Below are positions 9,068-17,200 of a stretch of DNA of 64,000 bases, in pieces. The notes under the pieces are model-generated. The model ran no database searches, had not been told where the DNA came from, and worked only from the letters and a program-made list of their open reading frames with translations. Location of the stretch: NCBI RefSeq assembly GCF_017810075.1, contig NZ_JADNYK010000003.1, forward strand, positions 1-64,000. Reading direction: 5' to 3'. Made by a program: the position numbers and the translations under genes. This DNA is from Pseudozobellia sp. WGM2 (GTDB lineage Bacteria; Bacteroidota; Bacteroidia; Flavobacteriales; Flavobacteriaceae). Each line of letters begins with the position of its first letter. Within the stretch, counting starts at the first letter, position 1.

Positions 9068-9075
9068 TATCTTCG
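9068..9075 (+). promoter_or_regulatory. Putative -7 promoter box for etfBA
   Basis: TATCTTCG differs from the Bacteroidota -7 consensus TAnnTTTG at one position and lies 27 bases before the etfB ATG. The -33 element is poor (TTTAG in place of TTTG). Confidence 0.4.
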
Positions 9076-9102
9076 TAAGGTCAATTTAAAAGAGTAGTAT
9101 AG

Positions 9103-9843
9103 ATGAAAATATTAGTTTGTATAAGTAATGTTCCCGATACCACGTCAAAAATCAATTTTACCGACGGGGATACTAAATTTGACACCAATGGTGTGCAGTT
9201 CGTCATCAACCCTAACGATGAGTTCGGTCTTACCCGTGCCATGTGGTTCAAAGAGAAACAAGGTGCTACGGTGCACATTGCCACAGTTGGCGATGCATCG
9301 GTAGAACCTACGATGAGAAAAGCTCTGGCTATTGGCGCAGACGAGGGCATTCGTATCAACGCAGTACCTACCGACGGTTTCTTCGTAGCGGAACAATTGG
9401 CTAGTGTTGTTAAGGATGGTGCGTACGATTTAGTTATTGCCGGAAGAGAATCTATCGATTACAACGGTGGTATGGTGCCCGGTATTTTGGCCACCCTCAC
9501 AGGCATGAACTTTATTAACACTTGTATCAATCTCGAAGTTGAAGGTGATACCGCTACTGCTATGCGTGAAATAGATGGGGGCAAAGAAAAAGTGCAGACC
9601 CAATTGCCATTGGTCATTGGCGGCCAAAAAGGATTGGTTGAAGAAAGCGACCTTAAAATACCGAACATGAGGGGCATCATGATGGCCCGTAAAAAAGCTC
9701 TGAATGTAGTGGAGCCCATTGGTGCGGTTAAAGCTACGGTCGACAATAAGTTCGAAAAACCTGCCCCGAAAGGCACCGTAAAACTTGTCGATTCTGCCGA
9801 CGAATTGATAGCATTGCTTCACAATGAAGCCAAGGTTATCTAG
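9103..9843 (+). CDS. etfB: Electron transfer flavoprotein, beta subunit
   Basis: EtfB (246 residues) pairs with EtfA to carry electrons from acyl-CoA dehydrogenases and other flavoenzymes to the quinone pool. The N-terminus MKILVCISNVPDTTSKI, the AMP-binding stretch AGRESIDYNGGMVPGILA (about 124-141), and the LPLVIGGQKGLVEESDLKIPNMRGIMMARKK region are diagnostic of the beta subunit. Length is normal. It is followed 47 bases later by etfA in the same direction, so the two are almost certainly one transcript. Confidence 0.94.
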   Translation: MKILVCISNVPDTTSKINFTDGDTKFDTNGVQFVINPNDEFGLTRAMWFKEKQGATVHIATVGDASVEPTMRKALAIGADEGIRINAVPTDGFFVAEQLASVVKDGAYDLVIAGRESIDYNGGMVPGILATLTGMNFINTCINLEVEGDTATAMREIDGGKEKVQTQLPLVIGGQKGLVEESDLKIPNMRGIMMARKKALNVVEPIGAVKATVDNKFEKPAPKGTVKLVDSADELIALLHNEAKVI

Positions 9844-9890
9844 AGTGATTTTTCGACTTTAACTCAATTTGAAAATTTAAATAATAAAAA

Positions 9891-10859
9891 ATGTCAGTTC
9901 TCGTATATACAGAATCAGAAAACGGAAAGTTTAAAAAGAACGCTTTCGAAGTGGCCTCATATGCCAAAGCGGTTGCAGAGCAACTGGGCACCTCAGCGGT
10001 TGCCATTTCTTTCAATGCAGATGCCAATAATGATTTGGGCACTTACGGTATTTCAAAAGTATTGAACGTGACCAGCAATCAGTTACAAACTTTTAACGCC
10101 GAGGCGTATGCCAAAGCAATTGCAGAAGCTGCAAATAAAGAAGAAGCAAATGTTGTTATCGTCAGTTCTAGTGCGAACAGCAAATATTTGGCTCCTATCT
10201 TGGCTGGTAAGTTAAAGGCTGGCTATGCCCCTAACGTAGTAGAAGCACCTAGTAATACGACTCCATTTACTGTTAAGCGCACCGCTTTCAGTAATAAAGG
10301 GTTTGCCCATACAGAAATTACTACCGATAATAAAATCGTTGGGGTTTCTAATAATGCCTTCGGAATCGTCGAAAATAACGCAGATGTCGCAGTCGAAGAT
10401 TTTAGTCCATCATTAGATGATACCGATTTTGCGGTAAAATCTGTCGAAGTCGATAAAGTGGCCGGTAAAGTAACCATTGCCGATGCGGAAATCGTAGTTT
10501 CTGGAGGTCGCGGACTTAAAGGACCTGAAAATTGGGGAATGATCGAAGAGCTGGCCGAAGTTTTAGGTGCGGCCACCGCTTGCTCGAAGCCTGTTTCCGA
10601 TATGGGCTGGAGGCCACATGGCGAGCACGTAGGCCAGACAGGTAAGCCGGTAGCGGCCAATTTATACATTGCCGTTGGTATTTCAGGAGCCATTCAACAC
10701 TTGGCAGGTGTTAGTGCCAGTAAAACGAAAGTGGTGATCAATAACGATGCCGAGGCACCGTTTTTCAAAGCGGCCGATTATGGTATTGTAGGAGATGCCT
10801 TTGAAGTAGTACCGCAGCTGGTCGAAAAATTAAAAGAATTTAAAGCCCAAAACGCTTAA
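9891..10859 (+). CDS. etfA: Electron transfer flavoprotein, alpha subunit
   Basis: EtfA (322 residues) binds the FAD of the heterodimer. The C-terminal FAD domain is clear: VVSGGRGLKGPENW (about 203-216), the PVSDMGWRPHGEHVGQTGK stretch, and LYIAVGISGAIQHLAGV with VINNDAEAPFFKAADYGIVGD. The N-terminal domain has the same alpha/beta fold as EtfB. It closes the etfBA operon and is followed by a strong hairpin terminator. Confidence 0.95.
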   Translation: MSVLVYTESENGKFKKNAFEVASYAKAVAEQLGTSAVAISFNADANNDLGTYGISKVLNVTSNQLQTFNAEAYAKAIAEAANKEEANVVIVSSSANSKYLAPILAGKLKAGYAPNVVEAPSNTTPFTVKRTAFSNKGFAHTEITTDNKIVGVSNNAFGIVENNADVAVEDFSPSLDDTDFAVKSVEVDKVAGKVTIADAEIVVSGGRGLKGPENWGMIEELAEVLGAATACSKPVSDMGWRPHGEHVGQTGKPVAANLYIAVGISGAIQHLAGVSASKTKVVINNDAEAPFFKAADYGIVGDAFEVVPQLVEKLKEFKAQNA

Positions 10860-10884
10860 TTTTTGTTAATTTGCGCCCTCTAAA

Positions 10885-10930
10885 GGGCTGTTTAAATTTC
10901 GGGTATGCCCATATTTAAACAGCCTTTTTG
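10885..10930 (+). terminator. Intrinsic terminator after etfA
   Basis: A perfect 12-bp stem GGCTGTTTAAAT (10886-10897) with ATTTAAACAGCC (10913-10924); the loop holds a second small hairpin (GGGTATGCCC). A T-tract follows on the plus strand. The next gene starts only 16 bases after the T-tract, so it may also act as a leader hairpin for that gene; a TTAATTTG box at 10867-10874, one base off the -7 consensus, could provide its promoter. Confidence 0.8.
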
Positions 10931-10945
10931 TATTTTTAAAATTCT

Positions 10946-11575
10946 ATGAGCTTAGTCAGGTTAAAAATAAAGGGAATTTCATACAGTCAAACGCAAAACG
11001 GTGCTTACGCCCTCATTTTGAATGAGGTAGACGGTGATCGCAAGTTGCCTATCGTCATCGGTGCATTCGAGGCACAGTCCATCGCCATTGCTTTGGAAAA
11101 GGAGATTAAACCCCCTCGCCCATTGACCCATGACCTTTTTAAAAATTTTTCCGACCGCTTCGACATCGTCATCAAGCAAGTGATTATTCACAAACTGGTA
11201 GACGGTGTTTTTTATTCCAGTATCATCTGTGAGCGTGACAAGATCGAAGAAATTATCGATGCGCGTACTAGTGATGCCATTGCATTGGCATTGCGTTTTG
11301 ATGCCCCCATCTTCACCTACAAAACCATTTTGGACAAGGCAGGTATCTACCTGAAATTCTCATCTAAAGACACCGACAAAGAAGAAACCGACGAAAGTAT
11401 CGTGGTCGATGAAATTCTTCAAGAAGGCGAAACCGTTGAGATTGAAACCGGTGCCACTGATGGTTATACCGAACTTACCGTAGACGAACTCAACAAAGAA
11501 CTTGATAAGGCTGTAGCCAATGAAGACTATGAGAAGGCGGCCAAACTGCGTGACGAAATTTCGAAACGTAACTAA
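10946..11575 (+). CDS. Bifunctional nuclease family protein (DUF151) with C-terminal UVR motif
   Basis: This 209-residue protein carries a BFN/DUF151 domain (about 1-130; LVRLKIKGISYSQTQNGAYA, LPIVIGAFEAQSIAIALE, RTSDAIALALRFDAPIF) and a C-terminal UvrB/UvrC-type helical hairpin (about 178-208; LNKELDKAVANEDYEKAAKL). BFN proteins were described as nucleases in plants; in bacteria the role is not firm. The UVR motif is a protein-protein contact module found in UvrB, UvrC and Clp regulators. The acidic linker (about 138-170) is low in complexity. The gene starts just after the etfA terminator and is followed 33 bases later by the nucleoside transporter. Confidence 0.82.
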   Translation: MSLVRLKIKGISYSQTQNGAYALILNEVDGDRKLPIVIGAFEAQSIAIALEKEIKPPRPLTHDLFKNFSDRFDIVIKQVIIHKLVDGVFYSSIICERDKIEEIIDARTSDAIALALRFDAPIFTYKTILDKAGIYLKFSSKDTDKEETDESIVVDEILQEGETVEIETGATDGYTELTVDELNKELDKAVANEDYEKAAKLRDEISKRN

Positions 11576-11608
11576 TCAATACGAACCACTAAATACGCAG
11601 GCGACTAT

Positions 11609-13054
11609 ATGAATACCAAACTTTGGATCCTTCTGCTTGCCTTGTGTACCTTTTTCCCTTCTCTGGCCCAAGATTCTTTAGCTGTAGACATTGTAGACTC
11701 CGTTACGTATAACGATGTTCGAGAAAATACGGCAGATATAGTGCCCAATGGCGGATTTAGCATCAATAGTTTTTGGCGGGGCATGCTGGGCATGGCCGTG
11801 CTCATTCTTATTGCATTTCTATTCAGTTCAAATCGCAAGGCCATCAACTGGAAAACCGTAGGCATCGGGCTTTCATTACAACTATTGATTGCTGTCGGCG
11901 TATTAAAAGTTACATGGGTACAAATGGCATTCGAAGCTATTGGTGCCGTTTTCATCAGTATTTTAGGCTTTACCCGGGCGGGTAGTAAATTTCTCTTTGA
12001 AGGGCTTGTGGTCGACACCAATACCTTTGGTTATATTTTTGCCTTTCAGGTATTGCCGACCATTATTTTCTTCTCGGCACTGACCTCCCTTCTATTCTAT
12101 TTGGGAGTGATTCAAAAGGTCGTTCGCGGATTGGCCTGGTTGCTTTCAAAGAGTTTGGGTATTTCGGGTCCGGAGAGTCTTTCGGTAGCCGGAAATATTT
12201 TCTTGGGTCAGACCGAAGCCCCATTGTTGATCAAGGCTTATTTGGAAAAAATGAACCGATCAGAAATTTTATTGGTGATGATTGGGGGGATGGCCACCGT
12301 TGCCGGTGCCGTACTTGCCGCATATATCGGATTTTTAGGGGGGGAGGATGAAGCTCTACAGCTCGTTTTTGCGAAACATTTATTGGCAGCTTCGGTTATG
12401 GCAGCACCCGGTGCCATTGTTATTTCAAAAATTCTGCATCCACAGACGGAAGTCGTAAACACCGACATCGAGGTTTCTACCGAAAAAATAGGTTCGAATA
12501 TGCTCGACGCCATCGCCAACGGAACGACCGAGGGTCTTAAATTGGCCGTTAATGTAGGTGCAATGTTATTGGTATTTGTAGCACTTATTGCCATGATCAA
12601 TGGTATTCTAGGCTATGCAGGAGATTTGACCAACTTCAACCAATGGATGGCCGAAAATACGGCCTATAGCGAATTCTCGCTCGAAGCTATTTTAGGTACT
12701 GTTTTTGCACCCCTAATGTGGTTGATCGGGGTTGCGAATGAAGACGTGATGTTGATGGGCCAATTGCTCGGAATAAAACTGGCCGCCAGTGAATTTGTCG
12801 GCTATATTCAATTGGCCGAGTTAAAAGATTTGACCCAAGGTGCCAATCTCTCTTACAATAAATCGGTAATCATGGCGACCTATATGTTGTGTGGTTTTGC
12901 CAACTTTGCTTCCATTGGCATTCAAATCGGTGGCATTGGCTCTTTGGCTCCCGGCCAACGCAAAACCCTTTCCGAATTCGGAATGAAAGCCGTATTGGGC
13001 GGTTCTATCGCTTCCCTTCTTTCCGCTACCATTGCCGGAATGATTTTGGGGTAA
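11609..13054 (+). CDS. Concentrative nucleoside transporter (CNT/NupC family)
   Basis: A 481-residue cytoplasmic-membrane symporter that takes up nucleosides with H+ or Na+. The CNT core starts near residue 50 and includes LLAWLLSKSLGISGPESLSV-type sequence with GNIFLGQTEAPLLIKAY (about 195-211), the conserved substrate-binding hairpin, and IANGTTEGLKLAVNVGAMLL. The last third has FAPLMWLIGVANEDV and the closing GMKAVLGGSIASLLSATIAG. Unusually, an N-terminal signal-peptide-like segment plus a 20-residue linker (MNTKLWILLLALCTFFPSLAQ) precedes the core, a feature common in Bacteroidota members. It may be cotranscribed with the nuclease-family gene; nuclease plus nucleoside uptake would be a coherent pair, but this is inference. 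Confidence 0.88.
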   Translation: MNTKLWILLLALCTFFPSLAQDSLAVDIVDSVTYNDVRENTADIVPNGGFSINSFWRGMLGMAVLILIAFLFSSNRKAINWKTVGIGLSLQLLIAVGVLKVTWVQMAFEAIGAVFISILGFTRAGSKFLFEGLVVDTNTFGYIFAFQVLPTIIFFSALTSLLFYLGVIQKVVRGLAWLLSKSLGISGPESLSVAGNIFLGQTEAPLLIKAYLEKMNRSEILLVMIGGMATVAGAVLAAYIGFLGGEDEALQLVFAKHLLAASVMAAPGAIVISKILHPQTEVVNTDIEVSTEKIGSNMLDAIANGTTEGLKLAVNVGAMLLVFVALIAMINGILGYAGDLTNFNQWMAENTAYSEFSLEAILGTVFAPLMWLIGVANEDVMLMGQLLGIKLAASEFVGYIQLAELKDLTQGANLSYNKSVIMATYMLCGFANFASIGIQIGGIGSLAPGQRKTLSEFGMKAVLGGSIASLLSATIAGMILG

Positions 13055-13314
13055 TTAATTGAAAATCGGTAAATCTCAACTTTACGGTTTTAATATTGTA
13101 GCCCTTCTTTCCCTAAACCTTATTATTTCAGTACTGCATTCGTTCTTCATACATTACCTATAATTCTTAACAAGTACCTCCCTCCCTCTTAACCCAAAAA
13201 ATACTTTTCTTTCAACAAAAAATCTTATTTTTAAAAGCTCCTCACTTCGGTCCGTTCCCCAAACGCCGATGAAGATTTAATTTAGAACTTGACGTAAACT
13301 TTAATTAAAAGACT

Positions 13315-13938
13315 ATGGTAGACCCGTGGCAAAAGAGATGGGATGATAGATACAGTGCCCCAGAATATGCTTTCGGCCTTGAGCCCAATGTGTATTTCAA
13401 AGAACAATTAGAAAAACTCGAACCGGGCAAAATACTCTTTGCCGCAGAAGGCGAAGGGCGTAATGCGGTATTTGCCGCAAATTTGGGTTGGCAGGTATCT
13501 GCCTTTGACATTAGCGCCGAAGGAAGAAAAAAAGCGCTAAAACTTGCCGAGGAAAATGATGTAACCATTGAGTACCAAGTGGGCCAACTACCCCATTTAA
13601 AATACAGTGAAAATCAATTCGACGCCATTGCCTTGGTCTATGCCCATTTTCCGTCGGAAATCAAGTCGCAATACCATAAAATGTTAAGTAGCTATTTACG
13701 CAGTGGCGGAATCGTCATCTTCGAGGCGTTTGGCAAAAACCATTTAGCCTACAAAACCAAAAACCCAAGCGTTGGCGGACCAGGTAATCTTGAGAGTTTA
13801 TTTTCTTTGGGAGAATTACGAACAGATTTTGCCGACTACGAGATTATCGAAGCCGAAGAAAAAGTGGTTGAACTTCAAGAAGGCTTGTACCATAATGGGG
13901 AAGGCTCAGTGATTCGTTTCGTGGCCCAGAAGAAGTAA
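13315..13938 (+). CDS. Class I SAM-dependent methyltransferase
   Basis: A 207-residue protein of the TehB/thiopurine-methyltransferase-like group. It begins [22 protein letters not shown]; motif I for S-adenosylmethionine is [20 protein letters not shown] (about 41-60), followed by the acidic loop [17 protein letters not shown] and [15 protein letters not shown] are the usual later strands. The methyl acceptor cannot be told from the sequence; small thiols, metalloids or metabolites are typical for this group. Its stop (13936-13938) lies inside the open frame that leads into the RluA gene downstream, so the two genes are translationally very close or overlapping. Confidence 0.82.
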   Translation: MVDPWQKRWDDRYSAPEYAFGLEPNVYFKEQLEKLEPGKILFAAEGEGRNAVFAANLGWQVSAFDISAEGRKKALKLAEENDVTIEYQVGQLPHLKYSENQFDAIALVYAHFPSEIKSQYHKMLSSYLRSGGIVIFEAFGKNHLAYKTKNPSVGGPGNLESLFSLGELRTDFADYEIIEAEEKVVELQEGLYHNGEGSVIRFVAQKK

Positions 13939-14174
13939 AATATACTATCGAGACCACCGAAACCCATACCGTACCTGATATTGTCGAACCGATTCGGTTA
14001 CAAGAATATGGTGTAGGTATTTTTAATGGCGCCATAACCAAGTCGGCCCTAAAAAAAGTACTGAAGAAAAAATACATCACGGTCAACGACGCTATCGCAA
14101 CGACTGCAACCCTGATAAAGGGTGGTGAACGTATACAGTTATGCATACCGGAAAAGGTACGGTCTTCTAAAAAA
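13896..14174 (+). other. S4-like N-terminal extension of the RluA gene, open frame without standard start
   Basis: The RluA reading frame is open from the TAA at 13893-13895 to 14816. Its translation from about 13938 looks genuine: YTIETTETHTVPDIVEPIR, then an S4-like RNA-binding module (LKKVLKKKYITVNDAIATTA, LIKGGERIQL). No ATG, GTG or TTG occurs in frame before the TTG at 14175. Either a rare start (ATT, ATC, ATA, CTG) is used, or the start codon has been lost or misread. It overlaps the end of the methyltransferase gene by up to 43 bases. Confidence 0.6.
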
Positions 14175-14816
14175 TTGGTATTCCCATTACAGGTATTATT
14201 CGAAGATGAACATTTGACAGCAATCCATAAGCCGGCGGGAATTTTGGTCAGTGGCAATAGTTTTAAAACCATCGCCCATGCCCTGCCTCAAAACCTACAG
14301 CCCAGTAATTTGCCCGATGCCACCATACCACAACCTGTACATCGGTTAGATTACGCCACCACAGGTATCTTGTTAATCGGAAAAACAAGTAGTAGTATTC
14401 GTGCCCTGAACCGCTTGTTCGAAGCAAAAGCGATTGAAAAGACCTATTTTGCGGTTACTATTGGAGAAATGCAGCATAATGGCCAAGTCACTTCCGATAT
14501 TGACGGTAAACCATCGCATTCGAATTACACTGTTGTCGATTCTGTACCCTCCGAACGATTCGACCGACTTAACTTGGTGAAGTTAGACCCTAGAACAGGT
14601 AGAAGACATCAGCTGCGCAAACACCTTTCAACTATTGGCAACCCTATATTGGGCGATAAAACATACGGACAAGAAGATTTAATTTTAATGGGCAAAGGCC
14701 TATATCTTCATGCTTTTTCTATAAAGTTCACCCACCCTTTTACTCATAAAGAAGTGTATTTAAAAGATAAATTGCCAGAACGTTTTCAGAAGTTATTTGC
14801 CACCTCTAAGCTCTAA
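14175..14816 (+). CDS. RluA-family pseudouridine synthase
   Basis: The enzyme converts uridine to pseudouridine in rRNA or tRNA. The catalytic domain is complete: FEDEHLTAIHKPAGILVSG, the active-site motif PVHRLDYATTGILL with the catalytic Asp, AIEKTYFAVTIGE, LDPRTGRRHQLRKHLSTIGN, and the C-terminal DKTYG with LHAFSIKFTHP. From the first standard start (TTG 14175) the protein has 213 residues, shorter than the usual RluA of 280-320; the missing N-terminal S4 domain is encoded just upstream in the same frame but lacks a start codon. The true product is therefore probably about 290 residues. The exact RNA target cannot be assigned. Confidence 0.8.
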   Translation: MVFPLQVLFEDEHLTAIHKPAGILVSGNSFKTIAHALPQNLQPSNLPDATIPQPVHRLDYATTGILLIGKTSSSIRALNRLFEAKAIEKTYFAVTIGEMQHNGQVTSDIDGKPSHSNYTVVDSVPSERFDRLNLVKLDPRTGRRHQLRKHLSTIGNPILGDKTYGQEDLILMGKGLYLHAFSIKFTHPFTHKEVYLKDKLPERFQKLFATSKL

Positions 14817-14869
14817 AAACATTGATCATACTATTGTCTTTCGCAGTCATACCGATAAATTATGCAATA

Positions 14870-15547
14870 TCAACGAAACACATATAAGAGTGTCACAATC
14901 CTCCCTTTTCCTTTCTCTAAATCCACAGATAACAATTCCTTTTTTTCTTTTATTCGCAAATTAAATGGAGGTGCCAAGAGGTCTAGTCCGCTCTGCTTTT
15001 TAAGGCGTATTCCTTGTCCCGAAATAATATCTTTGTTAGGTAGAAAATCTCCAACCGGTAGATGTTCGGTAAGAATCAAATATTTATAATTGGGGAGTTT
15101 ATCGACCACAAGCTGCACCTCTGCATTCGATAAATGTTGCAGTACTTGCCGAAGTAGCACACAATCGGCAATGGGCAATTCATCTGCAGCGATATCCAAG
15201 CATTGAAATTCTAAATTATCGGCCTTGAATTTTTCTTGGTTATATGCTATAAGTTCCGGTACAATATCCATGGCTACATAGCTTTGTGCATGCGTTACCA
15301 AATCTTTTCCCACATTAAAATCACCACAACCCAAATCACAAACTGAAATCCGTTCCTGAAAAGAATTTAAAAAAGTGGTTACCGCATCAATATAGGGTTG
15401 CACGAGTTCAGGTCGGTGTGAGCCCTCCCCAGAATAATAGGTATCAGGCTTTCCGCCCCAAAGATTTTTTTTATACACTTGCTCCATAGCCGCTTTGGTA
15501 GGCCATGGCTTCTTTATTCTTTTATTGGCCTTTTCATTCTCTTTCAT
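14870..15547 (-). CDS. Class I SAM-dependent methyltransferase
   Basis: A 225-residue protein. The SAM-binding motif ISVCDLGCGDFNVGKDLV (about 67-84) is followed by the acidic YVAMDIVPELI, then LEFQCLDIAADELP and ADCVLLRQVLQHLSN. The N-terminus is basic (KENEKANKRIKKPWPTK) and contains WGGKPDTYYSGEGSH, a signature of a group of bacterial methyltransferases of unknown acceptor. It starts three bases after the stop of the Fur-family gene on the same strand, so it is probably the second gene of a Fur-led operon. Confidence 0.8.
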   Translation of the reverse strand: MKENEKANKRIKKPWPTKAAMEQVYKKNLWGGKPDTYYSGEGSHRPELVQPYIDAVTTFLNSFQERISVCDLGCGDFNVGKDLVTHAQSYVAMDIVPELIAYNQEKFKADNLEFQCLDIAADELPIADCVLLRQVLQHLSNAEVQLVVDKLPNYKYLILTEHLPVGDFLPNKDIISGQGIRLKKQSGLDLLAPPFNLRIKEKKELLSVDLEKGKGRIVTLLYVFR

Positions 15548-15550
15548 AAG

Positions 15551-15928
15551 CTAAACCGTACAATCGCTACAGGTACCCGTCACCATACAATTAAGGCCAC
15601 TGACCTGATAGCCTTCAGGGGGCGAAAAATCAACAGGTACCGGCAAACATTCGATGGTCTCACAACTCAAACAACGAAAATGAAAATGATGACCGGCCAA
15701 TACCTTATCTTCACAATTGGTACAAATGGCAAAGTACTGCTTTCCGTTATCGGCAACTACCTTATGCAACACCCCATCTTCACAAAACCGGTTCAACACA
15801 CGATATACCGTAGCCCGATTAATACCTGTCGTGATTTTCTTTTCAATGGCCTCTCTGCTCAGAGCCTTACCCGATTGGGACAAGACTTCTAATACCGCCT
15901 CCTTAGTCTGTGTGTTTCTACGCTCCAT
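15551..15928 (-). CDS. Fur-family transcriptional regulator
   Basis: A 125-residue metal- or peroxide-responsive repressor of the Fur superfamily. The winged helix-turn-helix occupies about 8-60 (EAVLEVLSQSGKALSREAIE, INRATVYRVLNRFCEDGVL). The dimer domain is rich in metal ligands: C69-C72 (CTNC), His80/81/83, C86-C89 (CLSC), C114 and C120-C123 (CSDC). This exceeds the two CxxC pairs of ordinary Fur/Zur and leaves the sensed signal open (Zn, Fe or peroxide). It is divergent from a flavoprotein operon; a 23-bp inverted repeat in between is the natural operator. It leads an operon with the methyltransferase downstream. Confidence 0.87.
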   Translation of the reverse strand: MERRNTQTKEAVLEVLSQSGKALSREAIEKKITTGINRATVYRVLNRFCEDGVLHKVVADNGKQYFAICTNCEDKVLAGHHFHFRCLSCETIECLPVPVDFSPPEGYQVSGLNCMVTGTCSDCTV

Positions 15929-15951
15929 ATTAATGCGATAGTTTCGCTATT

Positions 15952-15974
15952 TTATTGCGACTAGTTTGCAATAA
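15952..15974. promoter_or_regulatory. 23-bp inverted repeat, candidate Fur-family operator
   Basis: TTATTGC (15952-15958), nine bases, GCAATAA (15968-15974): a perfect 7-9-7 inverted repeat, the size expected for a Fur-superfamily dimer site. It lies 24 bp from the Fur-family start and about 50 bp before the flavoprotein ATG, where binding could repress both. A second, shorter repeat GCGA-N5-TCGC is at 15935-15947. Confidence 0.6.
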
Positions 15975-16023
15975 TAATATTTTTAATACATTTGTGCAAG
16001 TTCAACCTTCTAAGCCCAATCGT

Positions 16024-16947
16024 ATGACAACACCCTATTGTTTTGATGTAATCATTGTCGGAGGAAGTTATTCCGGTCTTTCCGCTGCCATGGCCCTTGG
16101 CCGTTCTTTGCGCAAGGTACTGATAATCGACAGTGGACAGCCCTGTAATCGGCAGACGCCATATTCACATAACTTTATCACCCAAGATGGAGTACCACCT
16201 GCAGAAATAGCCGAAAAGGCCAAAGCACAAGTCTTGCAGTACGATAGCATACAATTTACCGAAGATCGGGTCGTAAGCGGTCACAATGTAGAAGATAATT
16301 TCTTCATTACCACCTCATCAGGTAAGGAGTACCAAGCTAAAAAGTTGATTTTTGCAACGGGAGTCAAGGACCTGATGCCGAATATCAAGGGCTTCGCTGA
16401 ATGCTGGGGAATTTCGGTCATTCATTGCCCCTATTGCCACGGCTATGAATTCAAGCATAAAAAAACTGCTATTATGGCACCTAGTGAACATGGTTATCAC
16501 TTGGCATCTTTAGTGCATAACCTAACAGACCACCTTACCCTGCTCACATCGGGAAAAAATGATTATAGTATCGAACAAGTGGAAGCTCTTGCACATAATA
16601 GCATACAAATTATCGAGATACCGGTCGATGAGATCCAACATAAAGATGGCCATATAGAACGAGTGATTTTTATAGATGGTAGTTCCATCAAACTTGATGC
16701 CCTGTATGCGGGTATACCCTTCAAGCAACATTGCGATGTGCCCATAACCCTCGGTTGTGAACTTGATGAAATGGGCTACTTGAACGTTGACCAATTTCAA
16801 AAAACAACGGTCAAAGGAATTTATGCCTGCGGAGATAGCACCACCAGGCTACGCTCTGTAGCTACCGCTGTGAATAGCGGACTCGTAGCCGGAGCCATGG
16901 TCAATAAAGAACTAGCAGAAGAACAATTTCCAATATCAGTTATATGA
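16024..16947 (+). CDS. Thioredoxin-reductase-like FAD oxidoreductase
   Basis: A 307-residue flavoprotein from the ATG at 16024 (an upstream TTG at 15955 would add 23 unlikely residues and overlap the operator). The FAD site VIIVGGSYSGLSAAMALGR (about 9-27), the redox-active pair HCPYCHGYE (about 134-142) and the C-terminal GIYACGDSTTRLRSVATAVNSG match thioredoxin reductase. The second Rossmann motif, where NADPH would bind (GGGDSA in TrxB), is replaced by MAPSEHGYH, so the electron donor may not be NADPH. It heads an operon with an 82-residue protein (4-base ATGA overlap) and a methyltransferase. A role in thiol redox or metal/oxidant stress is inferred from the Fur-family neighbour. Confidence 0.82.
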   Translation: MTTPYCFDVIIVGGSYSGLSAAMALGRSLRKVLIIDSGQPCNRQTPYSHNFITQDGVPPAEIAEKAKAQVLQYDSIQFTEDRVVSGHNVEDNFFITTSSGKEYQAKKLIFATGVKDLMPNIKGFAECWGISVIHCPYCHGYEFKHKKTAIMAPSEHGYHLASLVHNLTDHLTLLTSGKNDYSIEQVEALAHNSIQIIEIPVDEIQHKDGHIERVIFIDGSSIKLDALYAGIPFKQHCDVPITLGCELDEMGYLNVDQFQKTTVKGIYACGDSTTRLRSVATAVNSGLVAGAMVNKELAEEQFPISVI

Positions 16948-17192
16948 TTGAGGTATTTATCACCGATATTAAAGATGAATGTGAAATCAAAAGCGTTTTG
17001 AAGTCACTTGGTATTCACTTTCCGAATTTGAAGGTAAGTTATGATTTGAACGAAACCAACATGCCCTTCCCTTGTGGTCACACCATTCTAAGAGTTAAAT
17101 CGGCAACCATTTACCCTGAGAAAATCATTTCCTTAGTCCAAAAGAGTGGGTTTCAATGTGAGGTTTTAGAAGACAAAATTTGTATTAAATGA
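16944..17192 (+). CDS. Small protein of unknown function
   Basis: An 82-residue protein that I do not recognise. Its ATG overlaps the flavoprotein stop (ATGA), so it is translationally coupled and real. The pattern IEVFITDIKDECEIKSVLKS, ILRVKSATIYPEKIISLVQK, CEVLEDKICI suggests a small beta-alpha-beta-beta-alpha-beta fold of the size of a heavy-metal-associated domain, but the CxxC metal motif is absent. Scattered cysteines (FPCGH, FQCEV, KICIK) may be redox-active or metal-binding. Its place in the operon suggests a partner of the CxxC flavoprotein. Confidence 0.7.
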   Translation: MIEVFITDIKDECEIKSVLKSLGIHFPNLKVSYDLNETNMPFPCGHTILRVKSATIYPEKIISLVQKSGFQCEVLEDKICIK

Positions 17193-17200
17193 ATTAAGTC

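Noticed and set aside
9145-9822. Minus-strand frames of 80-130 codons across etfB
   Set aside because: Antisense shadows of etfB; no independent motif.
10861-10945. Complex hairpin after etfA considered as a riboswitch for the next gene
   Set aside because: The stem-loop with T-tract is explained as a terminator, and no conserved aptamer core was recognised.
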